Source: Ectocarpus siliculosus
Taxonomy: Eukaryota; Sar; Phaeophyceae; Ectocarpales; Ectocarpaceae
Assembly (NCBI GenBank): GCA_000310025.1
Contig: FN649728.1
Coordinates: forward strand, 4,331,376 to 4,395,375
Direction: 5' to 3'
DNA: 64,000 nt
The notes below the pieces were generated by a model. It did no database searches, was not told the origin of the DNA, and saw only the letters and a list, made by a program, of their open reading frames with translations. Numbering within the stretch: position 1 is the first letter of the stretch; the number at the start of each line of letters is the position of its first letter. Positions 57,570 to 64,000 of this stretch are shown here, one piece after another. The translations under genes and the position numbers were made by a program.

Positions 57570-60500
57570 GAGCAACCCTGAGCGGATGTTGTCCCACCGC
57601 CCCATGCGTGCGAGAGACATTTGTCATTGGGTAGTCTTTCTGTGTGTGTATTTATTTTTCCTTTAATTGTGGTCGCCGTCCTCCTCGCTGCCCACTCACA
57701 ACCCCCCCGCCTCTCTCTCTCTCACCCCTCCCAACCTGCTCTTCCCCCTTTCCGTCCCCTCGCCGCACGCGCGATCACGCAGGCGGGTTGACGATCTTCT
57801 TCATGGAGCTGCTGAGGTTCTACGCTCTGAGCGGTAACTCGGAGACCGCTTTCACCGGGTTCTTCCAGGTGGTGGGAGCGATCGTGTTCACGCATCTCGG
57901 CGTTTCCATCCTGCAGCAGGGAAGCCGCACCGTGTCGAGCGGGACATACTACCAGGTGCATACGTCGACCGAAAGTGCGGACGAACGTCGGCCATGCGGG
58001 TGGACCCTGTCTTCTCTGTACTTTGTACACACCCACGGGGAAGGAGAAACGCTTGTTTTGGGGGGGGTGGGGGTGGGGGGGGAGGAACCGGGCGGGTTAC
58101 AAAAACTATATACCATGCATTGATATTTGTTGTTTTATTTTGTCAGTATGACCCAACGAATCCAACTCTATCGAAGAAAATAAGTCTTGAGATAGATTAG
58201 CAATTTTTGGCAAACGCCCGCGAAGACGCGGCCCAATCGAAACCCGTTCATACCTAACTCGCCGCTCTCCCCACGCGTGTTGTCGCGACGGACGGAACTA
58301 TTATACCAGGAGATGATCAAGAAGATCAACCAGACCACGGAGACGGCGAACGGGCCGGAGCGCAGCACGATGTTCTACCTCGGCCTCGGGGCTTCCCTGC
58401 GCGAGGGCATCATGAGCTACATCTACATGCTGCCCCTGGGAGGCGCCTACGAATCGAAGAACATCCCTCTCCCCGCCGTGCTTGGTGAGTGCCTCGTCCG
58501 GTGTCCTCGCTCCTGAGGCCCTCTTGAGAAGATGTTGATGGTTTCAAAGCAGTCCCCTTGTTCCGCCTCTGTCTTGCTGCCGTTCTGGTTTGCTCTCGAG
58601 GTGTTCAGGTTGCTCGGAGTCCCTCTCCTTCCCTCTCGCGAAGATTTTGACGGTTTCGAAGCGAAGCCGTATTCTTTAGCCTCGCTGCCGGTCTGGTTTG
58701 CTCGAGATGTCCCGGTTTGCTCCCGCCCGGCCGTTCTTTTTGGCATATGCGCAACCATGCGCACGCGGGACAAAACGGATCGCCTTCTGTTTTGTCTCCA
58801 TGCACGTAGAAACTCACCCACGACACGCAGTAGACTAAAATACAGCCTCCGTTGTATACTAAAATACAATGTATGCACCATTTTGTTTGGTCGATGATGA
58901 TTGCAACGACTCAAGCAGCCCCCCCCTCTCCCCCCCCCCCCGCGACCGATACCAGGCGCCATCGCCGGACTTCTGGCGGCCCGCTACCTCGCCCCCGCCC
59001 TCGTGTGGGGCGGCGGGCCCCTCGAGGGCGGCGTCGCCGGCATCATCCCGGACTCCAAGGCCAAGTCGTGGGCCGTCCGCCGGGAGGCGCTGACCCACCA
59101 GTACGTGTCGAGGCTGGCCGCCGAGGCGCAGCAGACGGGGCAGGCTGCCCTGAACAGCAACGGCGACGAGTCCAAGGACGCCTCTCGCAAGAGCGGCGCC
59201 GCTGCTGTCTACCCCAGGAACCTCTCGAACCTCTCCGCAAAGGCCCTAGAGGTACCTTTATTTTTTGTCGCGGCCGCGCTTTTGCTGCTTGTGTTTTTTT
59301 TTGTTTATTTGTATCGCACGCGGGCGGTAACTTGATTGGTCTGCCAACGAGTAGACGCGTGTCTCAGCGCGGGTTAAACAAGAACACGCTTCTTCACAAG
59401 GTCCACCGCGATGCATGTATTTGTGTATGTTTTGCGGGAAAGTATGGACGAGAACCGTTGTTTTTTTCTTGTTTGCTAAACCTTGCGCAGCCTCTCGAGA
59501 TGTGCCCGCAGGCGCGTGTGTCATATCTCTTTGTTTTGGCGTCTTTGGTGTCGGTTGATTTTTTTTTTTGCTTTTCATGTCGCTCTTTGTTTTGGTGTTG
59601 GTTTTGTTCTTGTTGCTTTCATCTCGCTCTTTTGTTCCCCTGGCTGGCTGATCAGTGTTGCTTGCGCCGCTGGCGTTTCGTTGTCTCTTGCCGGGGTTGT
59701 AACTGTAACTGCAACGCCAGGAGCTCTTCCGTGACAGCAACGTCGACCCCAAGGACTTCGACGACATGGACTACGCGCAGAAGCGGCTGCTGGTGCTCAA
59801 GAGCAGCAAGGCCATCATGAAGCACGGGAGCTCGGGCAGCTACGACGACGACGACCGGGAGCCGGCCATCCTCGCGCTGCAGAACTCCGAACAGTGGGGC
59901 TCGACGAGGTCGGGGTCGGTTGGGAGATAAATCCCGCTTATATCATGTCTGGGAGATGTTATTATTTGATTTGATTGTAGCTCGCTCGTGTGAAATTGTC
60001 CTCGACAGGCAGGCGTTGGGGAGATTGTTTTACCCGTTATGGAGCACATCTCCCCGGAGTCTTGGTTGCTAGGCAGGAAGGAGCCTTGTACAGGGGTACA
60101 CAGCAGGAACGAGATCCCGTTAGACTGGCGACGAGTGGATCTTTGTGTATCTCCAGTGGTACCCGTGTGCGTCTCTGGCCATGAATTTGTGCTATGTTTT
60201 TTCTCATGTAGTGGCAATGTCTCTTTCAACTCTCCTGGTTCCCCAGCGTCTGCCGCTAGCGCCATGACTGACCAGTTTTTTTGTTTTTTTGCTCATCTGG
60301 CGGTGAACTGATCTTTATCTCTCTCTCTCTCTCTTGTCTCTATCTGTCTCTCCTCTCGACTCCTGCTGTGGCCGCATCCGCAGCTCCGACCCGGAATCAG
60401 CCTTCCCGGAAAGGATCCCGGGTCTGGTGGCCGGAGAGCCGGATGGTGCCGGCCAGCGCGGACTGTGAGTGCACCGTCCGCGTTTTCGTGGCATGCCGCA

Positions 60501-63500
60501 GTATTCCCAAAGGCACACCGCCCGTCGTTCTTCCCGGCATTTTTGTTTTTTGGTCTGTGTTCACTCCGCGGGAAGTTATCCTCCCGTTGGGGCGTGGTTG
60601 TAGTTGTAGTTGTAGGGTATGATGGCCTCGATTTTCGGAGCCGATAGGGGTTGCTCTCACCTTCCGCCTTTTGCTCAAGTTTTGGAGGCTCTCCTATTTG
60701 GTTGCGGGGGAAGTATTGTACCATTCATTTTTGCAACGGGAGTCATGACTCCGTGCCATGTTGTGCATAGAAGTCTGAAGTCTCACGCTTTTTTAATGAG
60801 AGGCTGCTCTGCTTCCTTGTCTGCTCGGCACCGCCGATGAACCCCGCCGGCCTTCCGTGCTGGCATCCCTTTTACGCCTCTTTACCTCACCCCTGTCTTT
60901 TGTCCCCGCCAATACGTGTCGAACTGTTGTTGTGTGGGTCGTATTTCGTGGGCGTCGGGGCATGTCTTTATCTGCGTCTTGTCTCGCGGCACATCTGTCG
61001 ACGAGAGAAGGTTCCACCGCAAGGGCCAGAGCCTGCAGAGCAATCGCTAACCTCGCCCTTGTCTTGTGTCCCCGCCAACACGTGTCGAACCGCTGTTGTT
61101 GCATGGGTTTTACGATCTCGTTGGTCGTCGGGGCGATGTCTTCTCTGCACGTCTGTTTCCGAGAGAAGGTTCCACCGCAAGGGCCAGAGCCTGCTGAGCA
61201 TCGCCGAGGACGAGGACGGCTACCTCGACAGGGGCGGCTACTCGTACGACGGCGCCGAGTACCCCGCGCACCCGGTCGTCCCCACCGCCGGCGACTCTGG
61301 AAAGCCTCCGATGCACCCGGGCCACCGGCGCAACCGGTGAGAGCGGTAGCTGCCGTTTTCTCGCTTGTTGTTTGGAGAAGCGTCGTTGTTGTTTAACCCC
61401 CCCCAAAAAAAAAAAAAAAGTACCAGTCAGCGGTGTGTGATTGCGTGGTCGGCGCTTGGCCTTGCGTGTCTGCTGCTGCTGCTGCTGCTGCTGCTGTGGG
61501 CGGGCCGGTTGTGTGTGTGTGTTTGTCACTACTGCTGCTGTAGAGTGTTCGAGAGTAGACTACACGGCCGTGCCCACGCACGAGGGCGACCTAGCTTTTG
61601 TCGCTTCACCCAATGAGTTGTTCAACACTTGGAAGACAAGACGTGGGTGAAAAGTAGCCGTGCCCACGCACGGTTTTTGACCCCCCCAAGCCCCTTGTTG
61701 AGAACCTTTTCGCCGCGCGACGCCGCCCCTTTTCTTTGTCCAGGTCGTCCATGAAAAGCATCGGCTCCAACGGGCCGAAGATGGGGAGGAACAACTCCGG
61801 CCAGAGCGGAGCCTCGGTTCGCTTCCAAGGATTCGATGAGCACAACTATGAGGATGATGACACCGCCTCGGTCATGCAAGGCTTCCAACACAAGTGAGCA
61901 ATGGTGTTGCTGTCGGTTCGTGTGCATGCCATATGCAAAGGGTGTTCAGCACGATCATGTAGCGCTGGCGCTGGCGGGCATCGTTAGGGAAGGGAGGGAT
62001 AGAGTTGTGGGGAACGGGGCGGCCTGCAGCACTGGTGGGTGGGTATCGTTAGGAAAGGGACGTGAAAAAAGTTAATGGACCGCCGCCGCGTGCTCTCGCG
62101 ACGACTACCCGCAGGCCGACAGCGCTCGAGAGAAGGTCGTCGCGCTCGCCATCAACCATTCTTACACACACACAACCATGTCCTGCTAGAATATGCTTGC
62201 GTTTTTTACCTCCAAGCACGTTTAACACTCAGCAGTTGTCAACACATTATGTTTTACATACAGGAGTCTTAATCACGGGCGTGAAAAAATTGACGCGATG
62301 CTCACGTACGTACAGGTACCTCCGCCAGGCAGGCCCTCGCGATAGGCAGGCCGAGCTCGAGGTGATGGAAACGGCCCTGACCCGTACCGTCACGGCCCGG
62401 AAGAACAATGGGGGGTCCCGGTGAGTCTGATTTTCGTGTCCATCCCGCAGAAGGAGGAGAATATACTATTTTACTTGGACGGTGCCCCTTTTTTTTTGTT
62501 CTCGCGAGGCACATTAATAGGAGACCGGTAGATAACTTTTGCTTTCCCATGTGCACCCCCTGTAGATGAAGCATTTTCGAGGGCGACAGCTTTTTTTTTT
62601 GCTACTGACCCGTCCATCTATTCTTGTTTGTGCCCGACCGACCACAAGTAGGCGAGAAGTTGTGTGCATGCGTGTGAAAAGATAGCGTGCCGTTTTTTGG
62701 GGGGGCGGTGATCTTTTCGGTTTCCTCCGCACGCACGCATCCGTTCCAATGACCCCCCCCTCCTGGCCCTGTTGGAACAGTGGTCTGTCCTCTCGAGGAC
62801 TCGTTGTCATTGGTCTAACTCCTAAGGCATGCAGAATTTGAGAGTACGCCCCCCACCCCCCCACCCTGTCGCGACCTCATTATCTGAAACACCAGCGGAA
62901 GCACTCGCAGCAGCGCCCGTGGAAGCACCCGCAACATGGCGAATCTCCGTCCGGGTTCCCCCCAGGGCAACGCTCCGGCGCCCCCCAGCGGCGGCTTCGG
63001 AGAGGATTTCGACGTGGACCAGAGCATCGGCGGCAACATGGCCCTCGGCAGCCGCAGCGGCAAGCCCAAGTCCAGCAAGTCCGCCAGGATGAGCAGGCGC
63101 GGGTCGACCAAGTCTAGGAAGGGGTCCGGAGGGGGGGGGGCGGCGGCTTCTCGCCACGGAGCGATGAGCGGGATCGGCGAGGACGAGGAGGATGACGACG
63201 GCGACGTCGAGGCCGGGTTCAACGGCCGCAACGCTATCCCCGACGACATCGCCGAGTGAGTGGTTGTTGTTGTTGTTGTCGGCGGCGGCGGCGACCTTCT
63301 TCTCTAGGTCTGTCGGCTGTCGGCGGCGGTGTTTCGGGGGCGTCGAGGTCTCCACTGAACCAAAACCAAGGCAGGCACTCGGAGTAAAAAGTCTAGATGA
63401 GCCCTGCCGCCGACCGCTCCCCGGCTTCCGCCTCATCCTCTTCCGCCGTGTCGCTGGCGTGCTGGCTTGGCACGCTAAACCCTTCAAAACACTCTTTTCC

Positions 63501-64000
63501 ATCCCCACACCAGTGCTGTGCGGAAGTACCATTGTATTGCCGCTGTGAATGGCGAATAGAGGTGCATACACCCTACAGCCGTACCTGCCCGGACCTGAAC
63601 TAACTATTTATTATTACGACACTTGTTTGTGTCGCCTGCCCCCTGGTCGATCGTGTTCCCCTCCCCGGGGGTTTCCAGCAAGTCTTTCTTCGCAACCATC
63701 ACGCTCTCCATCTCGGCCTTCGTGATCTTCCTGTGCTGCGCCGGCCTGCTCAAGCTGGGGGTCCTCGACCTCAGGGTGAGTTTTTTTTTTTTTTTTTTGT
63801 CAACTCGCTCTCTGCAAACCTTGGACACGGCATGTTGAATGATTTTGCCTTCTTGGAACCGTTTCACTGAGATCTGAAGATGAGTGCTGTCTGTTTGTTG
63901 ATTCCTTGGGCAAGCAGCAGTGCTTCCTGTTACCGACGGCCCTGGTCTTGTCCTGGCCTCATGTGTGTTTGTTGTTGACTGTCGGCTCTTCTGTTGCCTT
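54996..64000 (+). CDS. FTR1/EfeU-like multi-pass membrane protein, 3'-truncated by the window edge
   Basis: FTR1/EfeU proteins are membrane permeases for iron. Exons, all in phase: 54996-55205 (ATG), 57118-57220, 57783-57955, 58310-58484, 58956-59251, 59721-59908, 60384-60464, 61169-61336, 61744-61893, 62316-62420, 62911-63255 (or from 62926), 63679-63775, then beyond the window. So far 697 codons. Membrane segments are NAILILIVVFFTCASLWLGI, the region around GGLTIFFMELLRFYALSG, and QVVGAIVFTHLGVSIL. Next come LGLGASLREGIMSYIYMLP and KNIPLPAVLGAIAGLLAARY, which match the second REGLE helix and SIPLP loop of FTR1. About 330 hydrophilic residues rich in Asp, Ser, Gly and basic clusters follow, then another helix (TITLSISAFVIFLCCAGLL). 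The REGxE motif reads REGIM, so its second Glu is missing and iron transport is unproven. The membrane topology is clear; the family call is moderate. Confidence 0.6.
55500..55550 (+). repeat. (CT)n(GT)n microsatellite
   Basis: About 17 CT units then about 7 GT units, in the first intron of the FTR1-like gene. Confidence 0.95.
57538..57566 (+). repeat. (GA)n microsatellite
   Basis: About 14 GA units in the second intron of the FTR1-like gene. Confidence 0.9.
60886..61205 (+). repeat. Tandem duplication covering an intron end and the next exon start
   Basis: Two units of about 165 bases (60886-61051 and 61052-61205). Both run from CTC(A/G)CCC(C/T)TGTCTT and GTCCCCGCCAA(T/C)ACGTGTCG through GAGAGAAGGTTCCACCGCAA to GGGCCAGAGCCTGC. 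The second unit holds the true acceptor and the exon starting at 61169. The first holds a copy of the acceptor and about 27 exon bases, then reaches a TAA. Confidence 0.85.
62745..62855 (-). repeat. tRNA-like SINE family, copy 6
   Basis: Minus-strand reading: G-rich run, GGCGTACTCTCAAATTCTGC, ATGCCTTAGGAGTTAGACCA, GAGTCCTCGAGAGGACAGAC and GTTCCAACAGGGCC. It lies in an intron of the FTR1-like gene just upstream of the exon at 62911. Confidence 0.65.

Noticed and set aside
57955-58199. Possible extra exon YDPTNPTLSKK in the FTR1-like gene
   Set aside because: The exon ending at 57955 joins the one at 58310 directly in phase with sensible sequence, and the candidate lacks a donor in the right phase.
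1-64000. CRISPR arrays, bacterial operons, tRNA or rRNA genes
   Set aside because: No regular repeat-spacer array, no ribosome-binding-site-led gene strings and no complete cloverleaf were seen. The window is eukaryotic.

Overview
This is a window of nuclear DNA from a eukaryote with many introns. Coding information lies in short exons (45 to 350 bases) with GT-AG or occasional GC-AG introns, polypyrimidine tracts and many microsatellites. There are no bacterial operons, tRNA or rRNA genes. BBS2 implies a lineage with flagellated cells. Intron density, moderately high GC, CTG/CAG runs and a Ty1-copia fragment fit a stramenopile, most likely a brown alga. That assignment is an inference from style; no marker gene was available to prove it. 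Exon borders below were derived by hand from splice signals, reading phase and remembered family similarity.

Layout. (1) 1-8267, plus strand: the C-terminal three quarters of BBS2, a BBSome subunit; its 5' end lies outside the window. (2) 8268-17137: a gene-poor accessory zone with diverged dispersed repeats, CCCATC-rich repeats, a tRNA-like fold-back cluster and a degenerate Ty1-copia gag/protease ORF. (3) 17138-21604, minus strand: a nearly complete FAM50/XAP5 (XCT-type) nuclear protein. (4) about 24.1-39.5 kb, plus strand: a helical-repeat protein ending in a RAP domain, probably an organellar RNA-binding factor; one of its introns carries a 2.6 kb minisatellite. (5) 39.5-41.8 kb: spacer with a 217-bp MITE that has a sister copy inside the RAP gene. 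(6) 41.8-43.7 kb, plus strand: part of an unidentified gene that converges on (7) 43.6-53.9 kb, minus strand: a secreted single-pass membrane protein with beta-propeller-like repeats. (8) 53.9-55.0 kb: shared upstream region. (9) 54996 to beyond the right edge, plus strand: a multi-pass membrane protein resembling FTR1/EfeU iron permeases, with a long acidic, serine-rich hydrophilic segment.

The genes do not form a pathway. Their functions (ciliary trafficking, nuclear gene expression, organellar RNA, cell surface, metal transport) are unrelated, as expected for neighbouring eukaryotic genes. The most unusual material is repetitive: a tRNA-like SINE family with at least six copies, the MITE pair, the intronic minisatellite, and tandem duplications that copy or create splice signals.
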